DNA from: CALDTK01 sp965215215
Lineage (GTDB): Bacteria; Bacteroidota; Bacteroidia; Chitinophagales; Saprospiraceae
Reading direction: 5' to 3'
Assembly (NCBI GenBank): GCA_965215215.1
Contig: OZ244043.1
Location: 3,162,001 to 3,226,000 of the forward strand
DNA length: 64,000 nt
Shown: positions 26,183 to 35,027 of the stretch, one piece after another
Layout of the letters: every line of letters begins with the position of its first letter
Numbering within the stretch: the stretch's first letter is position 1
The notes under the pieces: model-generated
Databases searched by the model: none
Told to the model about the DNA's origin: nothing
Seen by the model: only the letters and a program-made list of their open reading frames with translations
Program-made: the position numbers and the translations under genes

Positions 26183-27281
26183 GGGAAACGCTTGTACGGA
26201 TCGAGGCGGGTAGCGCGCGGTAGGCCGATAGCCCGCCCGCCACGCTGTACGGCCGTAGATCGGGGCGCGACTCGGTCAGGCGTGCGACCGCCGCGCGGCT
26301 TCGCCCGCCGGACGCGCAGACGAGGTACACGTCGGCCGCCGCGGGGAGCTCGCGCGCGCGCTCGGCGAGTTGCGGTAGGGGTATCCAGCGGCTTCGTTCG
26401 AGGCGGAAGGCGTTCCGCTCGTCCGCGCTCCGCACGTCGACCACGAGCTCCCCGGCCGCGAGTAGCTCGTCGAGCTTGGCTGCCGGTACTTCGGGGATGG
26501 ATGCCCCGGGGGGTAGGAGTGCCTCGTGCGCCCCGTAGGATTCCTCGAGTCCGGTAAGCTTCCGGTTGGCCGGTACGGCGGCAAACTTCAGCGTCCGGTG
26601 CAACTGAGTCGATCCGTCAACGAGCAGCAGTTTTCCCGTAAGGGTCTCGCCGGTACCCGTGAGCACTTTGGTGACCTCGAGCGCTTGGTAACTCCCGATC
26701 AGCGCCGGGAGCACGCCGAGTACGCCACCCGCCGCGCAGTCGGGGATGGCCCGGTTGACCGGATCGAACGGAAAGAGACAGCGGTAGGTAGGTCCGCCGC
26801 GATGGTTGAACACCGACACCTGGCCCTCCCAACCCTGTACGGCGCCGTACACGAGCGGGCGGCCCGCGATTACGCAGGCGTCGTTGACGAGGTAGCGGGT
26901 AGGCAGGTTGTCGGTACAGTCGACCACGAGATCGTAGCCGGCGACCAGCTCGAGCGCGTTGCCCCGGTCGAGGCGCCGAGGGTGTCCACGTAGTTCAGTG
27001 GCTGGGTTCTGCATTCGGAGTCGCGCGAGGGCGAGCGCCAGTTTGGGCTCGCCCACATCTGCCGGTGTGTAGAGTACCTGGCGGTGCAGGTTGCTCGTTG
27101 CGACCGTATCGTGCTCCACGACGCCGAGGCACCCGATGCCCATGGCGTTGAGGTAGGTGAGCACCGTCGTCCCGAGGCCACCGGCGCCGACTACGAGCAC
27201 CGACGAACTCGCTAATCGTGCCTGCGCTTCGCTGCCGAAGCCGGCGAGGCCGAGTTGCCGGTCGTAGCGCTCAGAAGTCAT
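26172..27281 (-). CDS. moeB: MoeB/ThiF-type adenylyltransferase fused to rhodanese
   Basis: A 369-residue two-domain protein. Residues 1-250 form the ThiF/MoeB E1-like domain: nucleotide site VLVVGAGGLG (28-37), SNLHRQVLYTPADVGEPK, and DCTDNLPTRYLVND. It should activate the C-terminal glycine of MoaD by adenylation. The C-terminal rhodanese domain has the active-site C322 (VCASGGRSRA) and can supply sulfur. The two CxxC zinc pairs of classic MoeB are not present: only YRC and DCAAGG remain. This MoeZ-like fusion combines activation and thiocarboxylation. Overlaps moaC by 11 bases and the TSUP gene by 11 bases. Confidence 0.88.
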   Translation of the reverse strand: MTSERYDRQLGLAGFGSEAQARLASSSVLVVGAGGLGTTVLTYLNAMGIGCLGVVEHDTVATSNLHRQVLYTPADVGEPKLALALARLRMQNPATELRGHPRRLDRGNALELVAGYDLVVDCTDNLPTRYLVNDACVIAGRPLVYGAVQGWEGQVSVFNHRGGPTYRCLFPFDPVNRAIPDCAAGGVLGVLPALIGSYQALEVTKVLTGTGETLTGKLLLVDGSTQLHRTLKFAAVPANRKLTGLEESYGAHEALLPPGASIPEVPAAKLDELLAAGELVVDVRSADERNAFRLERSRWIPLPQLAERARELPAAADVYLVCASGGRSRAAVARLTESRPDLRPYSVAGGLSAYRALPASIRTSVSLGD

Positions 27282-27768
27282 GCTTCCCCCCGGTTTTTCC
27301 GCGCAGCCGCAGCTGGGTGACCTCGATCTCGTGCGAGAGCGCCTTCGCCATATCGTATATAGTTAGAGCGGCCACACTGGCTCCCGTGAGGGCCTCCATC
27401 TCGACCCCCGTGCGCCCGGTACAGCGCGCGGTACACCGCAAGAGCAGTTGGTGACGCTCGCCGTCCGGCAGAACGACGACGTCGACGTAGCTCAAGGGCA
27501 GCGGGTGACACAGCGGAATGAGCTCGGCCGTGCGTTTGGCGGCCATGATGCCGGCGAGACGGGCCGTTTCGAGCAAGCTGCCTTTCTTACCGACGAAGCC
27601 GCCCTGCGCCAGTTGAGCGTAGACTTCCGCCGGAAACGTAACGCGCGCCTCGGCCACCGCCTCTCGTTTGCTCACCGCCTTGTCGGCCACGTCCACCATC
27701 GTCGCCCGCCCATCGCGGTCGACGTGCGAGAGCGTTCGCCCGAGCTCTCCTTCGTGCACTTTTCCCAT
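27271..27768 (-). CDS. moaC: Cyclic pyranopterin monophosphate synthase MoaC
   Basis: A 165-residue MoaC, catalysing conversion of the MoaA product to cyclic pyranopterin monophosphate. Motifs: MVDVADKAVSKREAVAEA, KKGSLLETARLAGIMAAKRT, LIPLCHPLPLSYVDV, and TGVEMEALTGASVAALTIYD. These include the conserved lysines and the HP of the active site. Its ATG shares one base with the moaA stop (TGATG), so the two are translationally coupled, as expected for enzymes working in succession. Confidence 0.96.
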   Translation of the reverse strand: MGKVHEGELGRTLSHVDRDGRATMVDVADKAVSKREAVAEARVTFPAEVYAQLAQGGFVGKKGSLLETARLAGIMAAKRTAELIPLCHPLPLSYVDVVVLPDGERHQLLLRCTARCTGRTGVEMEALTGASVAALTIYDMAKALSHEIEVTQLRLRGKTGGKHDF

Positions 27769-28760
27769 CAGCCGCCGATTGAGGTCATGGAGGTATACGC
27801 GCCGTGGGCCCGCTCGGCGGCGAATCCGTCCGCGTGTCGGGTGCCGAGGGCTTGCGCCAAAACACGTTCCACCTCCCTCGCCGGATCCGCGGCCCGTAGC
27901 GCCGGAGCGAACGACGCTACGTTGTCCCCGTACAGGCAGGTGCGTAGCTCCCCGTTGGCGGACACGCGGATGCGGTTACAGGTCCCGCAGAAAGTGCGCG
28001 AGTAGCTCGCGATCACCCCGTAGGTGCCGGCGTGCCCGGGGATGCGGTAGTTCTGCGAGGTGCTGCCCGGCTCAACCTCCCCCACCGGCCTGGAACTCGG
28101 GTAAACGCCGTGAACGAGGCGGAGTATCCGCCGGTAATCCCAGGCGAGGGTGGGCGAGGCGCGCTCGGTAGACCCGTTGAAGGGCATCTCCTCGAGGAAG
28201 CGCACCGCGACGGGCAGCTCGCGCGTGAGCGCCACGAAGGGGAGAATTTGATCCGTGTTCTGTCCGTCGAGTACGATACAGTTGACCTTGACCTCGAAAT
28301 CGGCTGCGACCAGCGCGAGCAAGTTCGCGTACACGGTGGCGAAGGCATCGCGCCGCGTGATCGCGAGGAAGCGGCCCGGGTCGAGGGCGTCGAGACTCAC
28401 GTTGACGCGACGGATGCCGAGCGCTTTGAGCCGCCCGATGTGCGGGGCGAGGAGGGTGGCGTTGGTCGTGATCGACAGCCGTGGTGCGGTGGGCAGGGCG
28501 GCCGCGCGACCGAGGAAGTCGATGAGCCCGGGGCGGGCGAAGGGCTCCCCGCCGGTGATGCGCACCTTGTCGACGCCGTGGTCGCCGAGAACCCGGAGCA
28601 GCCGCAGCATCTCCGACCAGCTCAGCAGCTCGCGCCTCGGCAGGAACGGCGCGCCCCCGGCCGGCATGCAGTAGCGACAGCGCAGGTTGCAGCGGTCGGT
28701 TACCGCGAGACGGAGGTAGGAGATCGCCCGGCCGTGGTTGTCGATGAGCATGGGGTGCAC
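27768..28760 (-). CDS. moaA: GTP 3',8-cyclase MoaA
   Basis: A 330-residue radical SAM enzyme that starts molybdenum-cofactor synthesis from GTP. The SAM cluster motif is C24-x3-C28-x2-C31 (CNLRCRYCMP). The C-terminal second cluster is in FCGTCNRIRVSANGELRTCL. The protein ends in the invariant double glycine (TSIGG) required for activity. GGEPFARPGL is the usual GGEP motif. ATGs at 28760 and 28751 are both possible. It sits between moaE (3-base gap) and moaC (1-base overlap). Confidence 0.96.
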   Translation of the reverse strand: MHPMLIDNHGRAISYLRLAVTDRCNLRCRYCMPAGGAPFLPRRELLSWSEMLRLLRVLGDHGVDKVRITGGEPFARPGLIDFLGRAAALPTAPRLSITTNATLLAPHIGRLKALGIRRVNVSLDALDPGRFLAITRRDAFATVYANLLALVAADFEVKVNCIVLDGQNTDQILPFVALTRELPVAVRFLEEMPFNGSTERASPTLAWDYRRILRLVHGVYPSSRPVGEVEPGSTSQNYRIPGHAGTYGVIASYSRTFCGTCNRIRVSANGELRTCLYGDNVASFAPALRAADPAREVERVLAQALGTRHADGFAAERAHGAYTSMTSIGG

Positions 28761-28763
28761 GGT

Positions 28764-29213
28764 TTAGGGGTGAGCGTTGACCCAGTGGCTGCCGTCGGCG
28801 AAGTGCTCGCGCTTCCAAATCGGCACGTTTTGCTTGAGCGTGTCGATCAGGTAGCGGCAGGCCCGGAAGGCGGCGTCACGGTGGGGAGCGGCGGCGCCCA
28901 CGAGTACTACCGGCTCACCGACCAACTTGCTGCCGAGTGCGTGCCAGAGCAGCGCACCCGCCAAGTTAAAGCTCGTACAGGCGGCATCCGCTATTTTCTG
29001 TAATTCGCGGATGGCCATCGGTTCGTAGGCTTCGAAGTGGAGCGAGGTCACGGTGCGCCCGGCGGTTTGCTCGCGCACGGTGCCCACGAAGGTGGCGATG
29101 CCCCCGGCCGCGCCGCGGGCGAGCAGTCGGTATCCCTCCGCGAGCTCGAGCTCGCCAACGAGGCGTACGGAGGTCAGCGGAACGGGTGGGGCCTGTTTTG
29201 CGGGAGCGGACAT
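28764..29213 (-). CDS. moaE: Molybdopterin synthase catalytic subunit MoaE
   Basis: A 149-residue MoaE that converts precursor Z to molybdopterin using sulfur from MoaD. Motifs: GGIATFVGTVREQTAGRTV, LHFEAYEPMAI, and PHRDAAFRACRYLIDTLKQN followed by VPIWKREHF (the conserved PIWK lysine). The start of the protein carries an unusual stretch MSAPAKQAPPVPLTS encoded partly by repeated word B (29195-29208). MoaD is encoded 6 bases upstream. Confidence 0.94.
   Translation of the reverse strand: MSAPAKQAPPVPLTSVRLVGELELAEGYRLLARGAAGGIATFVGTVREQTAGRTVTSLHFEAYEPMAIRELQKIADAACTSFNLAGALLWHALGSKLVGEPVVLVGAAAPHRDAAFRACRYLIDTLKQNVPIWKREHFADGSHWVNAHP
29195..29208 (-). repeat. Repeated word B, exact copy
   Basis: Minus-strand CGCTCCCGCAAAAC, at the N-terminus of moaE and read as S-A-P-A-K-Q. 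Confidence 0.7.
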
Positions 29214-29219
29214 ATCGTA

Positions 29220-29468
29220 CTAACCTCCGCTAACGGGCGGGATGATCGCGAGCTCGTCGCCGGGGCGGATAGCATCCTGCTCGCGCGCGAAGGCCTCGTT
29301 TACGGCGTAGCGCACCGATCCTATACGGGCCAGCTCCGGATACGCGGCGAGTAGGTTGGCGTGGAGTCGGGCGACCGTATCGACGCTCGCGTCGACCACA
29401 CTCAACTCCGGGCTACCGATGATGTCGCGGGCCGCGCCGAAGGTTTTGAGCCGTAAGGTTCGGGGCAT
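29220..29468 (-). CDS. moaD: Molybdopterin synthase sulfur carrier MoaD
   Basis: An 82-residue ubiquitin-like sulfur carrier (MPRTLRLKTFGAARDIIGSP onward) ending in the obligatory double glycine (AIIPPVSGG), which the MoeB-like protein adenylates and the rhodanese domain thiocarboxylates. The frame is open to 29519, but the ATG at 29468 gives a normal family N-terminus. It is the first gene of the seven-gene minus-strand operon; no moeA, mogA or mobA is present in the window. Confidence 0.9.
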   Translation of the reverse strand: MPRTLRLKTFGAARDIIGSPELSVVDASVDTVARLHANLLAAYPELARIGSVRYAVNEAFAREQDAIRPGDELAIIPPVSGG

Positions 29469-29555
29469 GGCCGTGAAGCTACAGCCCGGCCCGCACGGAT
29501 GCGAGTCGGGCTGCGACAAACTAGACTAGACGTGATAATCGACCGTGAGCCGGGC

Positions 29556-30284
29556 TTACATCCCGGAGGCGGAGCCACCGACGTAGGGCGTTTCGACGCG
29601 ACTGGCCAGGAAGCGGCCCGAGGAGCCGGCCGCGTCGGCGAGGCGCCGGGCTTCCTGAAGGCTGGCCGCCGTTACGAACCAGTAGGTGGGATTGTCTACC
29701 AGGGGCAGTTCGTCCAGGGTGAGCGTACCCTCCATAACCCCCGGGAAGCGGCGCGCGAGGTGACCTTCGATGTTGGCGAGTAGTCCGAGGACCTCCGCCT
29801 CGTCGTCGGGCAGTAAGCGTGCCTCCTGCAGGAACAACCAGGTCATGGTGTGGATCTCCATCTCCTGGTGGTAGTCGAATTCTTGCTCGACGACGCCCGG
29901 TAAGTCCAGGTACACGAGGTGCATGAGTTCGTGGGCGGCGAAGTACCGGAACATGAGCTCGTCGTACAGCTCGACATCTCGCCCCTCGGGAGCAACCTCG
30001 GCGAAGAGGCGCTGTACGTCGAAGTCGGCGTGCGAGATCGGCGTGAGGAAGAGCACCTCGTGCTCCTCGTTGAAGTGGTAGCCCGCGCCGCCGCTGTACC
30101 CGAGGGTCGCCAGCGGTGCCGCGTCCAAGCCGAGCTCGGCACCGTAGCGCTCGTGGAAGGCCTGCGACACCACCCGCGCCTTGGCGAGGCTGGCGCGGTT
30201 TTCCTGCAGGAGTACGGAAGGACTGTGGCAAGCTACCGTAGACAGCAGAAGAAAGAGCGCGGCGAGGCGTGTGGTGAGAAGCAT
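29556..30284 (-). CDS. Lipoprotein with HExxH metalloprotease motif
   Basis: A 242-residue predicted lipoprotein: signal peptide with lipobox (LLLSTVACHS, C19). Near residue 118 is HELMHLVYLD, an HExxH zinc-peptidase signature, with acidic residues 20-30 positions later (EQEFDYHQEMEIHTM) as possible third ligands. I do not recognise the family, and the overall fold cannot be read. The gene stands alone on the minus strand between the moa operon and two further exported peptidase genes. It might be an aminopeptidase-like or gluzincin-like envelope enzyme. Confidence 0.7.
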   Translation of the reverse strand: MLLTTRLAALFLLLSTVACHSPSVLLQENRASLAKARVVSQAFHERYGAELGLDAAPLATLGYSGGAGYHFNEEHEVLFLTPISHADFDVQRLFAEVAPEGRDVELYDELMFRYFAAHELMHLVYLDLPGVVEQEFDYHQEMEIHTMTWLFLQEARLLPDDEAEVLGLLANIEGHLARRFPGVMEGTLTLDELPLVDNPTYWFVTAASLQEARRLADAAGSSGRFLASRVETPYVGGSASGM

Positions 30285-30336
30285 GATCCAAGTCTACAGG
30301 GGTTAGAAGCCCCTGATCAAGCCACCCTGCCCGGGT

Positions 30337-30356
30337 CCGGGTAGCACTTTACCCGG
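30337..30356 (-). terminator. Hairpin after the DUF885 gene
   Basis: A perfect 7-bp GC-rich stem (30337-30343 with 30350-30356) with a six-base loop, 37 bases beyond the stop of the DUF885 gene. No T-run follows, so assignment is tentative. Confidence 0.4.
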
Positions 30357-30393
30357 TTTCCCCTATACGATTACACCGCTTCGGGTAGGGGAT

Positions 30394-32220
30394 TCAGCGA
30401 CCGGCTCGACCGTCGAGCCACCCACCCACGCGTTGCTCCAGCACCGCGAGGGGCAGACAGCCGGCTTCGAGGACCAAGTCGTGAAACTCAGCCACGTCGA
30501 ACGCCTCCCCGAGCTGCTCCTCGGCGTTGCGACGCAGCTCGCGAATTTTGAGCTGACCCACTTTGTAGCTGAGCGCTTGCCCGGGGTAGGCCATGTACCG
30601 CTCGATCTCGGCGGTGATCCCCGCCTCGGATTCGGCTTCGTGGTCGAGGCTGTACCGGATTGCCTCCTCGCGCGTCCAGCCCTTGCGGTGCAGTCCCACG
30701 TCCACCACGAGCCGGATGGCACGGTGCATCTCCGCGGAGAGCATCCCGAAGTACTGGTAGGGGTCGGTGTAGAGCCCGAGCTCCTCGCCGAGGCTCTCGG
30801 AGTAGAGCGCCCAACCCTCGCCGTAGGCGGAGTACCAGAGGCCACGTCGGAAGTCGGGTAGCGATTCGTTCTCCTGCGTGAGGCTGATCTGGTAATGGTG
30901 CCCCGGGATGGCCTCGTGCAGGAACAGGTCTTCGTCGCTGAACAGGTTGTAGGCGCTCACGTCCGGGATAGGCACGTAGAAGACCCCCGGACGCGTACCG
31001 TCGAGCGAGCCCGGATTGTACTCCGCCGAGGCACTCGCTTCGCGAAACGCCTCGGTGCGCCGAACTTCGAAGGGCGTTTCCGGCGTGCGGTCGAAGAGCT
31101 TCTCGAGCTGCGGTTTCATCCGCTCGTGTATGGAATCGAAGTTGGCGATCACCTGCCCGGGCTCCGTGAAGGGGGTTAGCTCTTCGCGGGTGCGTACGTG
31201 CTCGAAAAACTCGGGCAGGGTGCCGGTGAAGCCCACCGTCGTCTTCACGGAGTCCATGGCCCGGGTGAGTCGTTCGACCTCCGATTCTCCGAGCGCGAAG
31301 ATCTCCTCGGCGTCCATGTCGGTAGTGGTGTACTCGCGCACGAGCAGGTCGTAGGCCGCCTCACCGCCGGGCAGGTCACCGATGCCGCTGGTCGTACGTG
31401 AAGCGGGTAAATATTCCTCGCGCACGAAGTCGCTCAGTCGCCGGAATGCGGGCTTCACCTTCCCCTCCACCATCGCCCGGTAGTCCTGCTCCACCTGGCG
31501 GCGGTAGTCGGCCGGGAGGCTATCGTTGAGCAGGTTTACGGGACTGTAGTACAGGTGCTCCTCGGTGGGCGTATCGGCCATGTCCTCGAGCTGGGGCAGC
31601 AGCTTTTCGGTGAGTGCTCGCGGCAAAACCACCTCTTGCGCGATGCCCCGGCGCATGTTGGCCTCCGTGGTATCGAGCAGCACCAGGAACCCATCCACGC
31701 GCCGCAACCACTCCTCGTAATCCTCGGGCGTAACGAAGGGCTGTGCGGACTGGCCGCTGGCGAATTGACCCATCCCGAGGTGTGGGCCGTTGAACTGATC
31801 GATCGGCAGTAGCTCCGAACGCTGATCGAGTCCGAGGAGTGCGAGCTCGCACTCCCAGCCCAACACGTCGTGGCTCACCGCCTGCTCCTCGCTCAGGGAG
31901 GCGCGGTTGAAGCGCCGCATGCTGTCGGCGTAGGTGCTGTAAAAAGCGCGGAGGGTGTCTTTGTACGCCTGGGTGAGGTAGTTCGGGTACCGGTCGTTGT
32001 AGCGCGCGTCGCCGAGCGAGGTAGCGCTGAGCGGGTGGAGCTGGAGGTAGCGCTCGTGGTAGCCGACGAGCAGGCTGTCGAACTCGGGGTCGCCCGGCGT
32101 ACCCGCCGCCTGTCGCGTGGCTTCACCTACGGGTTTTGGGTCGGCTCCACCGCAGGCTACAAACCCGAGGAACGGGTGAATCGGGAAAAGGAGTGCGACG
32201 AGGGCGCGTAGAAACTTCAT
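30394..32220 (-). CDS. DUF885 family lipoprotein (predicted zinc peptidase)
   Basis: A 608-residue DUF885 protein. The ATG at 32220 gives a signal peptide with lipobox (HPFLGFVACGG, C23); the frame is open further upstream, but without signal features. Family marks: SATSLGDARYNDRYPN, LEDMADTPTEEHLYY, and the HExxxGH motif FLHEAIPGHHYQ near residue 435, followed by YGEGWALYSESLGEELG. DUF885 proteins are helical zinc-dependent carboxypeptidase-like enzymes related to M32/M3 folds; substrates are mostly unknown. It probably sits on the periplasmic or outer face of the envelope. Confidence 0.88.
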   Translation of the reverse strand: MKFLRALVALLFPIHPFLGFVACGGADPKPVGEATRQAAGTPGDPEFDSLLVGYHERYLQLHPLSATSLGDARYNDRYPNYLTQAYKDTLRAFYSTYADSMRRFNRASLSEEQAVSHDVLGWECELALLGLDQRSELLPIDQFNGPHLGMGQFASGQSAQPFVTPEDYEEWLRRVDGFLVLLDTTEANMRRGIAQEVVLPRALTEKLLPQLEDMADTPTEEHLYYSPVNLLNDSLPADYRRQVEQDYRAMVEGKVKPAFRRLSDFVREEYLPASRTTSGIGDLPGGEAAYDLLVREYTTTDMDAEEIFALGESEVERLTRAMDSVKTTVGFTGTLPEFFEHVRTREELTPFTEPGQVIANFDSIHERMKPQLEKLFDRTPETPFEVRRTEAFREASASAEYNPGSLDGTRPGVFYVPIPDVSAYNLFSDEDLFLHEAIPGHHYQISLTQENESLPDFRRGLWYSAYGEGWALYSESLGEELGLYTDPYQYFGMLSAEMHRAIRLVVDVGLHRKGWTREEAIRYSLDHEAESEAGITAEIERYMAYPGQALSYKVGQLKIRELRRNAEEQLGEAFDVAEFHDLVLEAGCLPLAVLEQRVGGWLDGRAGR

Positions 32221-32252
32221 AGGGAGGGGCTGGCTGGTGTGCGTCCGCAAGG

Positions 32253-34652
32253 TTAGTCGCCGCAGCCGATCGGACTGCCGTCCGGTATGCGGGCTCCGGG
32301 GAGGGGGGTGAAGCCGTCGGGCTGCAGCTCCCACTGCCGCAACCTAACGCGCAGCAACGCTCCGAGATCGGGGCTGGCCGCTCGCCCGGTCCGATCCGCG
32401 TCCGATCCGGCTACGCGCCTGGCTAGCTGGTAGCCCCAGGCCTGCGTGAGTGCGCTGGTTTCGCGGTCGGAGGCGAGCGTGAGTGCGTGCTCGAAGGTGC
32501 GTGCCCGTACCAGATCGCCGTACGCCGCTTGTCTGGGGTCGGTCTCGCGGGTCGATGCCAAGCGATTTAGCAGTTGCGCCGGGTCCAGCCCGACGCCGGC
32601 GGCGTGCTGCTCGAGCACCCGGGTGATTCGCTCGGGTGCGAGGAGGTAGGTGAGGGTTTGGTCGACGCTCGCCTCGGCGGCGGCCCAGGGGTCGAGCACC
32701 GGGTCGGTGTAGCTCGCGAACAGCTCGCGGTCGCGGGCGTAGCCCGGGGGCAGGGGAGCGATCAGGTTCGAGAGCGTCTCGGGGAGCGCGAGGAAGCCGG
32801 GTCGGAGCGTCTCCAAGAGGGCGGCGAGCGCTGCCTCCTGCTCGGCTTTGGCCACGGGCGCTACGCCGGGCGCGCTTGCGTCGTTGACGGCGTAGCCGTA
32901 CTGGACCCCGCCGACGGTTTTGGCGCAAGCCTCGACCTGGTAGCGGTGGGCGAGGTACACGGGGACGAGTACGCTCTCGAGCTCGGCGAGGGGTCGACCC
33001 GGTGCGAGGTTGTTCGCGTCGAGGCGATCGAGGGCGAAACGGCGCAGCTCGCTCACGCGGGCGAGTTCGGCCGTAGCGTCGGCACCGTTGTCCCAGAGGT
33101 GGGCCCGCGGACTAGCGCCGCCGACCGGCCGGGCATCGGCGTCGCTGAGGTAGTCGAGCCCGCGCTCGGCGTTGCCGCGCACGATGGCCGCGAGGCTATC
33201 GGCTTCGGCGGCCGGGGCGAAATCGCCGTAGCCGTAGCGGATCGCCCGTACGTCCCAGCGACCGATCCCCGTGGCGTAGGCACCGTCGAGCACGATCTGT
33301 TCTCCGTCGACATCGAGCTCGACTAGGGGATGCGGGTAGTCCATCACCGAGGCCCGATCGTTGCCGCTCGCGGCGAAGTTGTGCGCTAGGCCGAGGGTAT
33401 GTCCCACTTCGTGGGCACTCAACTGCCGGAGGCGCGCGAGCGCGAATTTCAGCAGGCGCGGGTCGGCGGTACCGTCGGCCCGGTAGGCGTCGATGAGGCC
33501 CTGGGCGATGAGGTAGTCTTGGCGCACGCGCAGGGAGCCGAGGCTCACGTGCCCCTTTACGATCTCGCCGGTGCGCGGGTCGGTAACGCTGGCGCCGTAG
33601 CTCCAACCGCGCGTGGAGCGGTGCACCCACTGGATCACGTTGTAGCGTACGTCGAGGGGGTCGACGCCCTCGGGCAGCTCCTCCACCCGGAAGGCATCGG
33701 TGAAGCCGGCGGCGGCGAAGGCGGCGTTCCACCAGCTCGCCCCCTCGATGAGCGCGGACTTCACCGGTTCGGGCGCCCCGCGGTCTACGTAGTAGACAAT
33801 GGGCTCCACGGGCGCGCTGAGCGCCGCCGAGGGGTCGGCCTTCTCGAGCCGGTGGCGCCGGATGTACCGCGTTACGAGTGGCGCGCCGATCGGCGTGGCG
33901 TAGTCGGCGAAGCTGAGCGGGAAGTAGCCGCTCCGGATGTCGTAGGCGCGCGGCCGGTAGCCGGGCGGCGGCAGGGCCACGAAGGAATGGTGCTGGCGGG
34001 TGGTTACCGCGCCCGAGCTCGGGGTAACGGACCGCAGCTCGCCTCCCTCCGCCTCGCCGGTGAGGGTGATGATGGCCTCGAACTCGGTGTTTCGCGGGAA
34101 ATTGCGCGTACGCTCGGCGTAGAGCGCGCAGCGAGTGGGGTCGATCTTGAATTCCCCCTGGTCCATGTCCGCGAGCAACTCCGCGAGCCCGTGCGCGTCC
34201 TGGAGGAGGAACGGGCTCAGGTCGACGAGGTCCGCGCTGTCGCCCCGGCTGGCCAGGATCGGGAAGCCCCAAAGCACGCTCTGGGCGAACGCTTCCGCGA
34301 CGCTGGCGCGCTCGGCTTCGTTGTCGCTCACGGCGCGGTAACCCTGGTTCGGCTCGACGAGGAGTAGCTTACCGCCGGCGCGCTCGAAGCGCACGACGCG
34401 CGTGTCGCCGAGCTGGCCCCGGTCCAGGCCGAGGTCGTTGGAACCGACTCCCGCCGCCAGGGACTCCACGTAAATTATTTCCCCCAGCCGGCGGGGTACC
34501 TCGGCGAGCACCCGCCCCCGCGCCGTATCGAGGTAGTAGGGCAGCAGGCCGGTGCTGCGTTGGAGCTCGCTGGTGAGGGAATCGAAACTCGAATCTTGGG
34601 CGGCCAGCGGGGAGGAGCAAACGAGACAGGCGAGCAGTAGGCGTAGGCGCAT
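32253..34652 (-). CDS. Exported zinc-dependent metalloprotease (DUF5117-like)
   Basis: A 799-residue protein from the ATG at 34652, which opens a clean signal peptide (MRLRLLLACLVCSSPLAAQ). An open frame continues far upstream but overlaps other genes and is a shadow. The N-terminal half matches DUF5118/DUF5117-type domains (GEIIYVESLAAGVGSNDLG and so on). The catalytic site is HEVGHTLGLAHNF near residue 416, an HExxHxxGxxH metzincin-like motif, followed by MDYPHP. Such proteins are common in Bacteroidota and presumed secreted peptidases. It is 32 bases upstream of the DUF885 gene on the same strand, likely an operon. Confidence 0.9.
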   Translation of the reverse strand: MRLRLLLACLVCSSPLAAQDSSFDSLTSELQRSTGLLPYYLDTARGRVLAEVPRRLGEIIYVESLAAGVGSNDLGLDRGQLGDTRVVRFERAGGKLLLVEPNQGYRAVSDNEAERASVAEAFAQSVLWGFPILASRGDSADLVDLSPFLLQDAHGLAELLADMDQGEFKIDPTRCALYAERTRNFPRNTEFEAIITLTGEAEGGELRSVTPSSGAVTTRQHHSFVALPPPGYRPRAYDIRSGYFPLSFADYATPIGAPLVTRYIRRHRLEKADPSAALSAPVEPIVYYVDRGAPEPVKSALIEGASWWNAAFAAAGFTDAFRVEELPEGVDPLDVRYNVIQWVHRSTRGWSYGASVTDPRTGEIVKGHVSLGSLRVRQDYLIAQGLIDAYRADGTADPRLLKFALARLRQLSAHEVGHTLGLAHNFAASGNDRASVMDYPHPLVELDVDGEQIVLDGAYATGIGRWDVRAIRYGYGDFAPAAEADSLAAIVRGNAERGLDYLSDADARPVGGASPRAHLWDNGADATAELARVSELRRFALDRLDANNLAPGRPLAELESVLVPVYLAHRYQVEACAKTVGGVQYGYAVNDASAPGVAPVAKAEQEAALAALLETLRPGFLALPETLSNLIAPLPPGYARDRELFASYTDPVLDPWAAAEASVDQTLTYLLAPERITRVLEQHAAGVGLDPAQLLNRLASTRETDPRQAAYGDLVRARTFEHALTLASDRETSALTQAWGYQLARRVAGSDADRTGRAASPDLGALLRVRLRQWELQPDGFTPLPGARIPDGSPIGCGD

Positions 34653-34709
34653 ACCAGCCAAGAAACGCCGAGATCGCAAACCGTCGACCGGGCCCCGGGT
34701 TAGTTGCGC

Positions 34710-34997
34710 ATGAAAGCGACCTACAAGGGCGAGCTCATCGCCGAATCCGACGATACCGTGGTCATCGAGGGTAACCACTATTTCCCGCGGGAGAGCCTGG
34801 TCGCCGCCCGTTTTAGCGAAAGCGACCACCAGAGCGTCTGTCCCTGGAAGGGTACGGCGAGCTACCTCAACGTGGAGGTGGGGGGGAGTACCAACGCGAA
34901 TGCGGCCTGGTACTACCCGAAGACCAAGGAGATGGCGAGGAAGATCGAGGGCCGGGTAGCCTTCTGGAAGGGCGTGGAGGTAAGCGCCTCGGAGTAA
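34710..34997 (+). CDS. DUF427 family protein
   Basis: A 95-residue DUF427 protein: MKATYKGELIAESDDTVVIE, FPRESLVAARF, and HQSVCPWKGTASYLNVEVGG, with the family's CPWKG signature. The fold is a small beta-rich tawny-like domain; the biochemical role is not known. A TTG at 34704 is also in frame, but the ATG at 34710 is preferred. An exact copy of repeated word A lies inside it at 34809-34824, read as R-F-S-E-S-D. It is followed 30 bases later by an exported protein gene. Confidence 0.87.
   Translation: MKATYKGELIAESDDTVVIEGNHYFPRESLVAARFSESDHQSVCPWKGTASYLNVEVGGSTNANAAWYYPKTKEMARKIEGRVAFWKGVEVSASE
34809..34824 (-). repeat. Repeated word A, exact 16-base copy in coding DNA
   Basis: Minus-strand CGCTTTCGCTAAAACG inside the DUF427 gene, which reads the opposite strand. 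Confidence 0.75.
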
Positions 34998-35027
34998 CAA
35001 TGCGGCTCGGCTGGCGTAAGCCGACCC

